A stretch of 64,000 nt of DNA from Tahibacter harae. GTDB lineage: Bacteria > Pseudomonadota > Gammaproteobacteria > Xanthomonadales > Rhodanobacteraceae. Within the stretch, counting starts at the first letter, position 1, and each line of letters opens with the position of its first letter. The stretch is taken from positions 248,001 through 312,000 of the forward strand of contig NZ_JANFQO010000005.1 in NCBI RefSeq assembly GCF_024437735.1, read 5' to 3'. Under the pieces are notes generated by a model, which was not told the origin of the DNA, ran no database searches, and saw only the letters and a program-made list of their open reading frames with translations. The translations under genes were made by a program, and so were the position numbers. Shown piece by piece: positions 52,247 to 60,489 of the stretch.

Positions 52247-54109
52247 TCAATTCACCGTAATCCGCACCAGCCGACCCGTTGGCGCAAAGCTGATCGCCGG
52301 CGCCGGATTCCCGTTGGTCACGTTCTCGAGCACGAAGCCGCGGCCGGATGCCAGGCGCACCTGTTCCCAGCCGCGCCGCTGTGTACCGTTGCCGCGGTTC
52401 ATCAGCAGCCGGCCGGTGTCCGCGCCAGTGGCGTAGGCCCAGTTGCCCCAGCCCGGTGTATCCAGCCGGTCCAGCGTGTTGTTGGGATTGAATACCCAGC
52501 CAAACAGCGGTTCGCACACGCCGAACGACACATCCCCGTTGAGCGCGCCGTAGGGCGTGGAGCAGACTTGGCCGTTGATATCGGCCAGATAGCTCGCCGG
52601 CGGCGAACCCGCGCTCCAGCCGGCGCCGTCATGCGCCATCAGCACACCGGTCAGCCAGATCTCCTGGCCGGCGTTCTGTGAGCGCAGCAGCACGCGCCAC
52701 ACGCCCGGCTCTTCCTCGTTGAGCAGGCGCAGGCTGGCCTGGGTGTTGCCGTAGAGCAGCGAGAAGCGGCCGGCGCCCGGGCTGTTCCAGGTAAACGATT
52801 GCCCGCGGCGCAGCGCCGCGCCGTTGCTGCCGGTGAACTGGTGCCGGTCGTAGCCGAAGCGTGTCCCGAACGGGTCGGCCGGTACGCCCAGGTCGATCGC
52901 CAGCGGCAGCAGGTAGTCGCCGTTGACCAGGTTGGGCGCGCTGGCCTGCAACAGCGGCGGCAGCACCAGGTCGTCGGCGGCGACTTCCAGCGGCGGATTC
53001 ATCATCGCCGGCTGCTGCTGCGTGGGAATCTCCGGGTTGTTCGGGTACAGCAGCCGCACGTTGAATGCGTAGGCATGCCGCATCACGCCGCCCGGGCCGG
53101 GACTGGGCCGCACCACCAGCGACAGTACCTCGCGCGTCTGCTGCACCTGCACGTTGCCGATCAGCACGGTGGACGTGGTGCTATCCAGCGGCAGGCCATC
53201 GCTGCGCGCCAGCGTCAGGCGGCCTTGCGCATCGCTGCTCACGTTTGCGGCCAGGCCTTGCGCGCTCTTGTAGAAGATCAACCCGCTGCTGCCATTGCTG
53301 ATGCGATAAGCCACCGCGGCTTCCGCCGTGGTGTTGAGCGAGCCGCCATACGGCAGGAACGGCATGTAGCTCACGCCCGGCGTCAGCGCCGCAGTGGGCA
53401 TCACCGCCGCGTCCAGCGCCAGTGTCGCGCGCAGCGCGCAGACCGGCGAATCGCTGGCCTGGGTGCAGGGCGCGGTGTCCTGGCCGGCGACATCGGTATA
53501 CATCGCCCGCGCCGGCGCCGGCGACAACACGGCGGCGAAGGTGTTGGCCGCGCCGGCGGGCAAGGTGATCGTGCCGTTGGCGATCAGGGCGAGGCCGTAG
53601 ACCAGGTAGCGGTCCGGCGCGCTGGCCCGTGCCGCGCGCTCGAACAGCAGCGGATCGGTGATGCGCTGGAAGCCGTTGAAGCCGCGCAGCGCCGCGCTGA
53701 CAGCCGTGCTGTACGGGCCCAGCCGGGCGAACGCTTCCTGGCTGTCGCTCAGGGTGTTGCCGCCCGCCAGCACCTGCAGGCGCGAATATGGTCCCAGCGC
53801 GCCGGCCCAGACCTCGCTGCTGCGCGCGCCGCGGCCGAAGCCGACCAGGTCGATCAGCGTATCCGGCGTCAGATGGCGGTATTCGATGGCCAAGCGATAC
53901 GTGCCGTCCGCCGCCGACAGGGTGGCCGCCACCTGGTTACCGGCGTGGGCCTCGACCGTGGCGCCGGCCAGCGGCGTGGGATAGCCGATATGGCCGGCAA
54001 TGGTGAAGGCCGCTTCGAACCCGCTCTGGTAGATCCGGTCGGCCGGCGTTTGCGCTGCGGCCGTAGAGGCCAGCCAGGACAGCAGGAGCGGGGCGATAGC
54101 ACGTTTCAT
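52247..54109 (-). CDS. Secreted carboxypeptidase-regulatory-like protein
   Basis: A 620-residue protein. Its signal peptide ends ASTAAAQ, and the mature protein begins TPADRIYQSGFEAAFT, which contains a copy of the R-I-[YF]-x-[SD]-GFE element found as a tail elsewhere here. A carboxypeptidase-regulatory-like beta-sandwich follows (GHIGYPTPLAGATVEAHAGN, ADGTYRLAIEYRHL). The remaining ~500 residues are beta-rich (AYRISNGSSGLIFYKSAQG; a C-terminal jelly-roll-like part ending PTGRLVRITVN) with no family I recognise. ATG 54109 follows GGAG. Probably a cell-surface or secreted structural or binding protein. Confidence 0.75.
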   Translation of the reverse strand: MKRAIAPLLLSWLASTAAAQTPADRIYQSGFEAAFTIAGHIGYPTPLAGATVEAHAGNQVAATLSAADGTYRLAIEYRHLTPDTLIDLVGFGRGARSSEVWAGALGPYSRLQVLAGGNTLSDSQEAFARLGPYSTAVSAALRGFNGFQRITDPLLFERAARASAPDRYLVYGLALIANGTITLPAGAANTFAAVLSPAPARAMYTDVAGQDTAPCTQASDSPVCALRATLALDAAVMPTAALTPGVSYMPFLPYGGSLNTTAEAAVAYRISNGSSGLIFYKSAQGLAANVSSDAQGRLTLARSDGLPLDSTTSTVLIGNVQVQQTREVLSLVVRPSPGPGGVMRHAYAFNVRLLYPNNPEIPTQQQPAMMNPPLEVAADDLVLPPLLQASAPNLVNGDYLLPLAIDLGVPADPFGTRFGYDRHQFTGSNGAALRRGQSFTWNSPGAGRFSLLYGNTQASLRLLNEEEPGVWRVLLRSQNAGQEIWLTGVLMAHDGAGWSAGSPPASYLADINGQVCSTPYGALNGDVSFGVCEPLFGWVFNPNNTLDRLDTPGWGNWAYATGADTGRLLMNRGNGTQRRGWEQVRLASGRGFVLENVTNGNPAPAISFAPTGRLVRITVN

Positions 54110-54262
54110 GGGCGTACTCCGGCAATGACGGGCAATACGGGCCGCCGCGAAGGCAGCCGTCTCCAGATGCCAGTGCGACGGGAGACGCAATCCTCCCGCC
54201 GCAAGGCCGTTCCTGCTCGCGGCACCGCCACGACGGCGCCGCGACAATCACCCGTGCGCCGC

Positions 54263-54916
54263 TCAGCGCTGCCCGCGCCAGTGCTGCAGCACTTGGTGCG
54301 TAGGCCAGAACACCAGCAGCGGCAGGCCGACAAACAGCAGCGCCAGCCAGGCCCAGCCCGGCATCCAGGTCTGTGCCGCCGCATCGCTGAAACCGTAGAC
54401 GTAGTTGATGTTCACCGGCACGTTCGGCCGTGCCGGATCCGGTGGCGGCGCCGGCAGCAGCAGATAGCACACGGCCAGCAGCGCCCAGGCGAGCACGGTC
54501 CAGTAGGGAAACGCGCGCCGGTCATAGCCCAGCCGCGCCACCAGAAACACCAGTACGAACGGCAGCCAGGCATGGAAGGACGACAGCCCGCGCGCGAACA
54601 GGGCGATGCCCGGATCGAACATGTAGTCCGTCATGCCCAGCAGCGAAACGCCGAAGCAGCCGGCGATGAAATCCACGCACCAGACGAACTGCGGCACGAT
54701 CAGCCCCACCGCCGGCATGGCCGCCAGCAGCGGCGATTCCGTCCACAGCGCGGCCAGGGTAAAGAACATGGCCACGTCGCAGAAATACAGGAAATTGGTC
54801 GGGCCGTAGGTGATCCAGTAGAACGGCACCAGTACTGCCATGAAGACAGTGAAGGCGATTTTCAACGCAAGCGGAATGCGCGGCGCCGGAAAAACAGCCA
54901 CATCGGTTGCAGACAT
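54263..54916 (-). CDS. Integral membrane protein of unknown family
   Basis: A 217-residue protein with about six helices (ALKIAFTVFMAVLVPFYWITY and FLYFCDVAMFFTLAALWTES near the start). Short conserved-looking loops hold charged or aromatic residues: DFIAGCFG, DYMFDPGIALFARGLSSFHAWLP (in part DYMFDPGIALFARGLSSFH) and FWPTHQVLQHW at the end. ATG 54916 follows GAGGGGG. Similar proteins are annotated only as membrane proteins. It is 146 bp after the previous gene start on the same strand and may be independent. Confidence 0.75.
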   Translation of the reverse strand: MSATDVAVFPAPRIPLALKIAFTVFMAVLVPFYWITYGPTNFLYFCDVAMFFTLAALWTESPLLAAMPAVGLIVPQFVWCVDFIAGCFGVSLLGMTDYMFDPGIALFARGLSSFHAWLPFVLVFLVARLGYDRRAFPYWTVLAWALLAVCYLLLPAPPPDPARPNVPVNINYVYGFSDAAAQTWMPGWAWLALLFVGLPLLVFWPTHQVLQHWRGQR

Positions 54917-55088
54917 TGAGGCCCCCTCGATGTTGCCGATACTACCGTTACGTACCGCCTGGCGGCAGCATCGCCCGGCGGGACGAGGAGGCAGAACGCC
55001 GGACTGTGCGCATCGCCACGCACCGCCCATCGATCCAGGCCTAGTCTTCCGCTGCCTATTCGGGCCACGCCACACTACACGGACAGCC

Positions 55089-55508
55089 ATGCACGCCCAC
55101 GCCACCGGCAGCTTCGACGTCACCCTCTCGCCGCAGCCCAGCACTACCGGCCAGCCCTTGCTCGGCCGCCTGCACATCGACAAGACCTACAGCGGCGACC
55201 TGTCCGCCACCGGCATCGGCGAGATGCTGAGCGCCGGCACGCAGACCAAGGGCTCGGCCGCCTACGTGGCCATCGAACAGGTCACCGGCAGCCTGGGCGG
55301 CCGCAGCGGCAGCTTCGTGCTGCGGCACGTGGGCAGCATGAACCGCGGCGTGCCGGAACTGCTCGTCAGTGTGGTGCCGGATTCGGGCACCGGCGAGCTT
55401 GAAGGCCTGGCCGGCACGCTGACCATCCATGTTTCCGACGGAAAGCACGCTTACGCCTTCGACTACACCTTGCCGGAACACGCCGCCGTACCTCCCGCGG
55501 CGGAGTGA
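55089..55508 (+). CDS. DUF3224 family protein
   Basis: A 139-residue soluble beta-barrel-like protein. It matches DUF3224 with GSFDVTLSPQ, GRLHIDKTYSGDLSATGIGEML (in part IDKTYSGDLSATGIGEML), AYVAIEQVTGSLGGRSGSFVL and GELEGLAGTLTIHVSDGKH. The fold resembles allene oxide cyclase-like barrels; no activity is established. Start ATG 55089; the frame is open upstream without support. Confidence 0.88.
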   Translation: MHAHATGSFDVTLSPQPSTTGQPLLGRLHIDKTYSGDLSATGIGEMLSAGTQTKGSAAYVAIEQVTGSLGGRSGSFVLRHVGSMNRGVPELLVSVVPDSGTGELEGLAGTLTIHVSDGKHAYAFDYTLPEHAAVPPAAE

Positions 55509-55727
55509 ATCCGGGTGCATCGGCCGGGCCGGCGGCGCCCTCTCGCCGGCGGTCCTGACACGGTCAGGCGGACATTTGCCATTCCGGCGCCGCGGATCCC
55601 GCGATCCCGGTATAGCGAGCTGGCGATAGCCCGCGGGCCTGCTCGATGCGACGCCGGTCCGCACGCCGCCATCGGAACGGCGCGGACGCTACTCGCCGCC
55701 ATCAGCACGGTGCCGGCGGTTCGCGCC

Positions 55728-56228
55728 TCAGGAAATCCAGCCCGATCCGGAGGCGGGCGCCGGCTTCTTCTTCGCCGGCTTCCGGTCCGGATACAGCCCT
55801 TCGATGAAATCCTCGAACGTGGGCGCCACATCCAGCAGCGCACCGGTCTCGTGGTTCCACAAGGCGATTTCCCCCGCATTTGCTTCGCCGCAACCCAGCA
55901 GGAAGAAGTTGCCGCAGGCGTCGTCGGCGATGGGGAAATAATCGGCGCCGATTTCCGCACGCAGATGGCCGAGATGACGCAGCAGTGCCGCGCGGTCCTC
56001 GCGTGTGACCGGAAACACCACCGACGCCGTCAGCGGCCCTTCCGGCGAATCGAAGAACACGCAGTCCTTGAGGCGGCGTATATCGCAGGTGTGCAGGAAG
56101 TCTGCGTAGGCTGCGGGGATCGGCCGGTCGCGGCCGACCAGGGTCTTGAAATCTGCCCATTCCTTTTCACTGGGCGGATCGGATGCGCCGGGCAGGTCTT
56201 CGTCGTCGGTGGCGATGGGGTCGTGCAT
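55728..56228 (-). CDS. SMI1/KNR4 family protein
   Basis: A 166-residue protein of the SUKH superfamily: an N-terminal helix with SEKEWADFKTLVGRDRPIPAAYADFL (in part RPIPAAYADFLHTCD), a strand region ending DYFPIADDACGNFFLLGC, and the C-terminal FEDFIEGLYPD. SMI1/KNR4 proteins include many immunity proteins against contact-dependent toxins, but stand-alone chromosomal copies often have no toxin partner. None is visible nearby. The Lys/Pro tail is basic. ATG 56228 gives the family start. Confidence 0.87.
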   Translation of the reverse strand: MHDPIATDDEDLPGASDPPSEKEWADFKTLVGRDRPIPAAYADFLHTCDIRRLKDCVFFDSPEGPLTASVVFPVTREDRAALLRHLGHLRAEIGADYFPIADDACGNFFLLGCGEANAGEIALWNHETGALLDVAPTFEDFIEGLYPDRKPAKKKPAPASGSGWIS

Positions 56229-56536
56229 GGTCCGGAAACTCGTAGGCGGATAGTCCGGCCCTGCCGTGGCAAGCGGCGCCGGAATGCCAGTGTGCTCTGT
56301 GCCGGGCCGTGTGACAAAGCGCGCCGGCCAGGCCGCGGCGGTAGCGCGCGAATGGTGGCATTGTCGCGCTCCCCCGGGTGTCGGCACGTAGCCGTTGACG
56401 CTGGGCGCGCCGGCCGGGCGCATGAACGCGGTGGCAGACAGCTGCGGCAAGGACGCCAGGAAACCGGCGCTACGAGCGCGGAAGGCCTCGCTGCGTGCTC
56501 ACGCCGTGAGCGTGCAGAAACAGCCGCCGGCCGCCG
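56229..56536. other. Short gap between SMI1/KNR4 and DUF4386 genes
   Basis: About 310 bp, GC-rich, no credible frame, no clear terminator. It should contain the promoter for the SMI1/KNR4 gene, but no box stands out. Confidence 0.5.
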
Positions 56537-57259
56537 TCACTGGCCGGCGCGCGCTTTCCACTGCACCACGTCCACGCCCTTGATCAGCAGCCACAGACAG
56601 AACGACGCCTCACCTACCAGCACCGGCAGCAGGATGCCGGGCAACAGTGCATTGGCCAGCGCCGGCAACAACAGCGCGGTAGTGCACGCGACCAGATAGC
56701 TCAGGCCGGCCGCCTGCAACAGTAGCCCGACCGCCTTCGGTAGGTAGCCCGACTTGAAAATGAGATAGCCATTGACGAGGCAGGTGAACCCAAAGAACAG
56801 CAGCGCGATATTCCACGCGATATCGTGCGATTCCAGCGCGAAGCGCGCCAGCGCCTGCAGTTGCGGCGCCGCGAAGGCCTGCGCATAGACGGGATCGCTG
56901 AGCAGCGCGTGCATCTCCAGCAGATTGATCTTGCTCACCGCCTCTACCGCGAGCGAGACCAGGTTGAAGAACACGGCCAGCAGCACCAGCGGCCGGCTGA
57001 CCGGCTTGAGCAGCACGTACTCCACCACCAGCAGCCCCACCGCCAGCACTGGCACCAGCAGGTTGCCGGCCAGGCTGATGCGCCACAGCAGCGGCGCCGC
57101 GGCGATGTTGTTCGCCGTGGCCGCCGGATCGCCAGCCACGATGAGCTGGCTGTTGACATACCCCTCGGCGAAGAACCCGAACGCGATGATGACGAGATAC
57201 AGCAAGCCGCCGATGCGGGCATAAACCTGGGGCGACCAATCCAGTGCGTGTGGTGTCAT
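56537..57259 (-). CDS. DUF4386 family integral membrane protein
   Basis: A 240-residue protein with six or seven helices. It starts PQVYARIGGLLYLVIIAFGFFAEGYV (in part YARIGGLLYLVIIAFGFFAE), a hallmark of DUF4386, then LLWRISLAGNLLVPVLAVGL, KINLLEMHALLSDPVY, FFGFTCLVNGYLIFKSGYLP and a last helix before LLIKGVDVVQW. Better matched to the family than the paralogue at 5137-5835. Function unknown. The ribosome site before ATG 57259 is weak; the frame is open 56 codons upstream without support. Confidence 0.88.
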   Translation of the reverse strand: MTPHALDWSPQVYARIGGLLYLVIIAFGFFAEGYVNSQLIVAGDPAATANNIAAAPLLWRISLAGNLLVPVLAVGLLVVEYVLLKPVSRPLVLLAVFFNLVSLAVEAVSKINLLEMHALLSDPVYAQAFAAPQLQALARFALESHDIAWNIALLFFGFTCLVNGYLIFKSGYLPKAVGLLLQAAGLSYLVACTTALLLPALANALLPGILLPVLVGEASFCLWLLIKGVDVVQWKARAGQ

Positions 57260-57477
57260 GAGGAATTCGTGCGGGCCAATCTCGGGGCGCCGGAGTGTGC
57301 GCAGGCGGCCCCAGACTGTCCAGGCCGCTGCGACCAGCGACGGCCGGCATGCGCGAGCTGCGGTAGTGCGCGACGAACGACGCCATCGCGCCGCGCCTGC
57401 GCGTAACGGCGCTGCCCTGCCGGACACCAGCCGGCTCTCCTGGCATGCCGTCTGCGTGCGCAGCCTCCGCTCCGGGC

Positions 57478-57834
57478 TCAGGCGCGCGAAGCGGCAACCG
57501 ATACCCGCAAAGCCCCGCGGTTGGCGAAAAAAGCGCCAATGGATACTGAAAAAGCGCCGTCATTGAGCAAAAAAGCGTCAATCACGATGCTGAAAGTGCC
57601 GCCGGAAACCCCAAAACCCTCGGCATTGAGGCTTTTTCCGCCGCCGGATACACGAAAAGCGCTTCCGCAGAGAAAAAAGCCGCAACGGAAAAGGCAAAAA
57701 GCCTTTCCCGATAGCCGGAAAGCGCCAACCTTCACTGCAAATAGCCCGACCGGATGCGCTTTCAGCGCCTGAGGATACCCATTGAGCGCCACCGGAAAGG
57801 AATCCAGCGCGAACGGCAGCGCAATCCACGCCAA
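57478..57834 (-). CDS. Possible heptapeptide-repeat protein encoded by the 21-bp array
   Basis: A 118-residue frame from TTG 57834 made almost wholly of seven-residue units of form [SR]-[VL]-[SN]-x-G-A-F: for example LLNDGAF, SVSIGAF, FANRGAL, RVSVAAS, and more degenerate ones in the first half. The units could make a short solenoid-like strand stack. There is no signal peptide, Cys are clustered in one part (CLFRCGFFLCG), and no clear ribosome site precedes the TTG. The plus strand is also open over much of the array (KKAPMDTEKAP style repeats), so the coding strand, or coding at all, is not proven. Confidence 0.35.
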   Translation of the reverse strand: MAWIALPFALDSFPVALNGYPQALKAHPVGLFAVKVGAFRLSGKAFCLFRCGFFLCGSAFRVSGGGKSLNAEGFGVSGGTFSIVIDAFLLNDGAFSVSIGAFFANRGALRVSVAASRA

Positions 57835-57847
57835 CAGTCGCCGCCTC
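57491..57847. repeat. Tandem array of about 17 exact-period 21-bp units
   Basis: Cutting the sequence every 21 bases from 57491 gives units such as GCGCCAATGGATACTGAAAAA, split here as GCGCCAATGG-ATACTGAAAAA, then GCGCCGTCAT-TGAGCAAAAAA and GCGTCAATCA-CGATGCTGAAA. Their consensus is GCGCC, about 11 variable bases, then AAAA. The phase holds without gain or loss for 357 bp, although unit sequences vary widely. Near 57840 the pattern fades. The plus strand is A-rich, unlike its surroundings. The period equals seven codons, and the minus strand is open through it (next entry). Confidence 0.85.
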
Positions 57848-57954
57848 GTGCTACGAAAAAACGAATGTTGCCGATGTGCTCATCCGCCGGAGAAAACGCG
57901 CGTCCTTCGCGTACTGCGCCTTGCGCGAATCCTGCGTGTACCGCCAGAACCCCC

Positions 57955-59277
57955 ATGAATCGGACTCGCTCGCTGTTTCTTGCCGCCACGCTTGCCGCGG
58001 CGCCGGCCCTGCACGCCCACTCGGGGCCCATGGATACCCGCTTTGGCGACGGCGGCTTTGCCCACTACGGCTTCCAGGCCGTCAACGGCCAGGCGGGCGA
58101 TGCCGCCCGCGTAGGGTGTCCCGGAGCAGGGGATACCTTCGTTGTGGTCGGCGCTGCCTCCAACGGCCAGCGCATCGTCACCGTGCGCCTGCGGCCGGAT
58201 GGCAGCTTCGATGACACGTTCAGCGGCGACGGCAAGGAAAGTTTCGACCTGCCCACCAGCTTCGCCAGCACCACCGCCTCGGTGTGTCTGGCGCAGGGGG
58301 ATCCGGTCATGACCGGCACCGTCACCGACGGCACGGGCGAGCGCAACCTGCGACTGGTCCGCGTGGGGCGCGACACCGGCCTGCCGGTGGCCGGCTTCGG
58401 CAACGGCGGCGTGGTCGACCTGGACCTGGATGCACACCTTTCCGGGCTGGGCAGCGATGAGGTTCCGGTAGGCCTCAACGCCTTGCCCAACGGCGACTTG
58501 GCGCTGAGCGGCTACGCCATGCTGGCCAACGGCGGTATCAGCGGTTTCGTGGCACTGCTGAACGCCGCCGGCCACGTGCAGGCCGTCACGCTGACCAGCT
58601 GCTGGATAATGACGACGGTGCTGGAAAACCCGGCAGGTGCGCTCTGGGCCTTCGGCTCCACCGGCTACGGCGCTTGCCGGCTGACCCTGGATCGCACGAC
58701 GCTGGCGCAGACCGGCCGCCTGGACAACACCACCGGTAGCGGCGTCTACCCCAGCACCGCACGCGCCGTGCGGCCCGGCACCGTGGCGATGGCGGTGGCT
58801 ATCCAGGCGCCCTACGGCTACCGGCCCGCGCTGGCGGTATTCCGCGAAACGCAGGTCAGCATCCTCGCCTTGCCGGCCCCGGTGCTCAACGGCATGGCCA
58901 CCAGCCTGTCGGCCACACCCGGTCAGCAAGGGGTACAGGTCCTGCCCGGCGGCCGCGTGCTGTTTGGCGGCACGTTGCTGAAAACCGATACCAGCACCGG
59001 CGAATACTTCGCGCTTGCCCGAATCGGCCGCAGCGCCGCGGATGACCGTACCGAAATCTATTGGGGCCACGGCGGCGCCATGGCCGCCCAGTTCCTGCCG
59101 AACACCAGCGCGTGCGCCGTCACCCCGCCGGCGCAGGAAATCTACCGCATGACCTTGTGGCAGGGACGGCCGGCCTTTGTGGGGCGGGTGGATACGCAGT
59201 GCTTCGCCAATGCCGGAGCGGATTACTTTGTCGGGCGGGTAGAGACGGATTATCTGTTCGGGGATGGTCTGGACTGA
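57955..59277 (+). CDS. Secreted delta-60-like protein with short acidic tail
   Basis: A 440-residue protein with a signal peptide (SLFLAATLAAAPALHAH). Delta-60 units are clear in the first 150 residues (MDTRFGDGGFAHYGFQAVNG, RPDGSFDDTFSGDGKESFDL, GLPVAGFGNGGVVDLDLD) and vaguer later (VLPGGRVLFGGTLLK). It ends DYLFGDGLD, a variant of the short tail on the protein at 46336-47754. ATG 57955 lacks a strong ribosome site but places the signal correctly. It is the third delta-60 protein of the window. Confidence 0.82.
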   Translation: MNRTRSLFLAATLAAAPALHAHSGPMDTRFGDGGFAHYGFQAVNGQAGDAARVGCPGAGDTFVVVGAASNGQRIVTVRLRPDGSFDDTFSGDGKESFDLPTSFASTTASVCLAQGDPVMTGTVTDGTGERNLRLVRVGRDTGLPVAGFGNGGVVDLDLDAHLSGLGSDEVPVGLNALPNGDLALSGYAMLANGGISGFVALLNAAGHVQAVTLTSCWIMTTVLENPAGALWAFGSTGYGACRLTLDRTTLAQTGRLDNTTGSGVYPSTARAVRPGTVAMAVAIQAPYGYRPALAVFRETQVSILALPAPVLNGMATSLSATPGQQGVQVLPGGRVLFGGTLLKTDTSTGEYFALARIGRSAADDRTEIYWGHGGAMAAQFLPNTSACAVTPPAQEIYRMTLWQGRPAFVGRVDTQCFANAGADYFVGRVETDYLFGDGLD

Positions 59278-59533
59278 GGGCTTAGACGAAGGCGGCGGCG
59301 TCTGCCGGCCAACGCCGGCAGGGTGACACTGGCGGCGTTTCCGGCGGAGGCAGTTCCGCACGGACGGGGCATGCTGGTGCCCGTGCGCAACGGTAGCTTT
59401 CGGTTGTGGACCTCGGTGTTATCGGCGGGAATCGCTGCGGCAATTCCGACAAGTGCGTCGGAAAATTCTGATCGCTCGCGCTTCGGGTGTCCCGACGCAA
59501 GCCGGGGCGGCGCAAGGCCGCCCCGGTGGTCAA

Positions 59534-59812
59534 TCAATGGCTGACACGGAAACTGGCTTCCAGCAGGCCGCGCACGTCGCGGGAAAGGATCGCCACGGCT
59601 TCCAGGATGGCGCAGTGGGAGCGTGGATCCGGCGATTCCAGCTCCGATAACGTCAGCGTTTCGCTAAGCTCCGCGATGGCCGTCAGCCGCGCCATCATCT
59701 CCTCACGTACCGCCTCACGCTGGGCCGGCGTATTGGTCACGAACGCGAACAGCACGGGCGTGGCCTCTTTCACGAATCGGTCGATGGGGTAGAACGAGCC
59801 GTGATCAGCCAT
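59534..59812 (-). CDS. Small soluble protein of unknown family
   Basis: A 92-residue, helix-rich, acidic protein (FYPIDRFVKEATPVLFAF, REAVREEMMARLTAIAELSE, CAILEAVAILSRDVRGLLE). ATG 59812 follows GGGAGGG. It lies downstream of a C4/ash-like leader and overlaps the end of a 33-codon leader frame, an arrangement known for regulatory genes in P4-like elements. No family recognised. Confidence 0.65.
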   Translation of the reverse strand: MADHGSFYPIDRFVKEATPVLFAFVTNTPAQREAVREEMMARLTAIAELSETLTLSELESPDPRSHCAILEAVAILSRDVRGLLEASFRVSH

Positions 59813-59906
59813 GGCGCGGCCCTCCCAAGGCGAAACCCGCGACAGGCGCAGCGGAAGGCATCAAGCGTTGGCTGGGTGCTGGGAAACAAGCGTACCGGTC
59901 TTCCAT
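59805..59906 (-). CDS. Leader peptide coupled to the 92-residue protein
   Basis: A 33-codon frame from ATG 59906 with GGGAG upstream (MEDRYACFPAPSQRLM..., Pro/Ala-rich). Its TGA (59807-59805) lies just after the ATG of the next gene (59812), an 8-base overlap, so ribosomes ending the leader can start the gene. It is too short to identify by family. Its position matches small frames that follow C4-type RNAs. Confidence 0.5.
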   Translation of the reverse strand: MEDRYACFPAPSQRLMPSAAPVAGFALGGPRHG

Positions 59907-60100
59907 GGTCAACTCCCTTTGTATGGAGTCGCCACCCGGATGGATGCGAAAGGGGTGGCGAACGGTGTGCGGGTTGGCGGACCGGCTTACGGACCGGCGA
60001 GCCTTGCGGCTCCCCGCACACCGCCGCCAGAAATCGGCAAGCTACGCCGCACGGATTCCGGGCATAAAAAAACGCCGGCTTCGGTGCGGCGCTGTGTGCG
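59907..60100 (-). ncRNA. Candidate C4-type antisense RNA / ash-like leader region
   Basis: On the minus strand this stretch has CGGTGTGCGGGGAGCC, GCCGGTCCGTAAGCCGGTCC and AACCCGCACACCG, i.e. a long CGGTGTGCGGG/CCCGCACACCG stem (arms near 60023 and 59970) enclosing a second GGACCGGC hairpin. A GGTGGCGACTCCATACAAAG leader follows. This layout and the overlapping minus-strand frame (59770-60162, with PKPAFFYARN and GEPQGSPVRKPV) resemble the C4 RNA / ash (Icd-like) loci of P4- and P1-type elements. The assignment is by eye and boundaries are approximate. Confidence 0.42.
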
Positions 60101-60192
60101 CCGTAAGAGTTCGGGCCGCCAAGCCCGGTTGCCGAATTGGCGGCAACGGGAGGATCGTACATACCGCGATGGGCAGCGCCAAGGGGGGTATC

Positions 60193-60327
60193 TTACTTCG
60201 ACCGCCACTGATAAAACGTTGCCGCACTGATGCCGTGCTTGCGAGCCACCTCGGTTACCGCCACGCCGGCTTCGGCCTCCTTCAATATCGCTGCAATCTG
60301 CACTTCGCTGAATTTCGACTTCCGCAT
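60193..60327 (-). pseudogene. IS3-family transposase OrfA fragment
   Basis: A 44-residue frame, MRKSKFSEVQIAAILKEAEA, then VTEVARKHGISAATFYQWRSK and stop. This is the N-terminal helix-turn-helix of IS3-type OrfA, normally about 90-100 residues, so it is cut short; no OrfB follows. A GACTCTC/GAGAGTC hairpin (60330-60350) covers its ribosome site. It abuts the left end of the ISL3 element, so the IS3 copy probably decayed or was split before or by that insertion. Confidence 0.85.
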
Positions 60328-60360
60328 GGGACTCTCCTTTGCTGAGAGTCTCTATTATTC

Positions 60361-60386
60361 GGGCTCATCGCGGAATCGTGTGGGTG
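60361..60386 (+). repeat. Left terminal inverted repeat of the ISL3 element
   Basis: About 26 bases, matching the complement of 61724-61748 except for a few changes and one indel. It marks the left boundary of the element. Confidence 0.82.
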
Positions 60387-60489
60387 ATTCCGGCATCCAG
60401 TAGTTGCTGTCCCGTCGTCAATCAAGCCATCTTTCGGCTGCGGAAGGTCGGCGGATTCCTGCTCTGACTGTGTGCTGGGGAATTTCCTG

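Noticed and set aside
57521-57772. Plus-strand Lys/Ala/Pro-rich frame across the 21-bp array
   Set aside because: It also keeps the seven-codon period, but the minus-strand reading gives more regular, hydrophobic-alternating heptads; neither is proven, so only the minus frame is listed, at low confidence.
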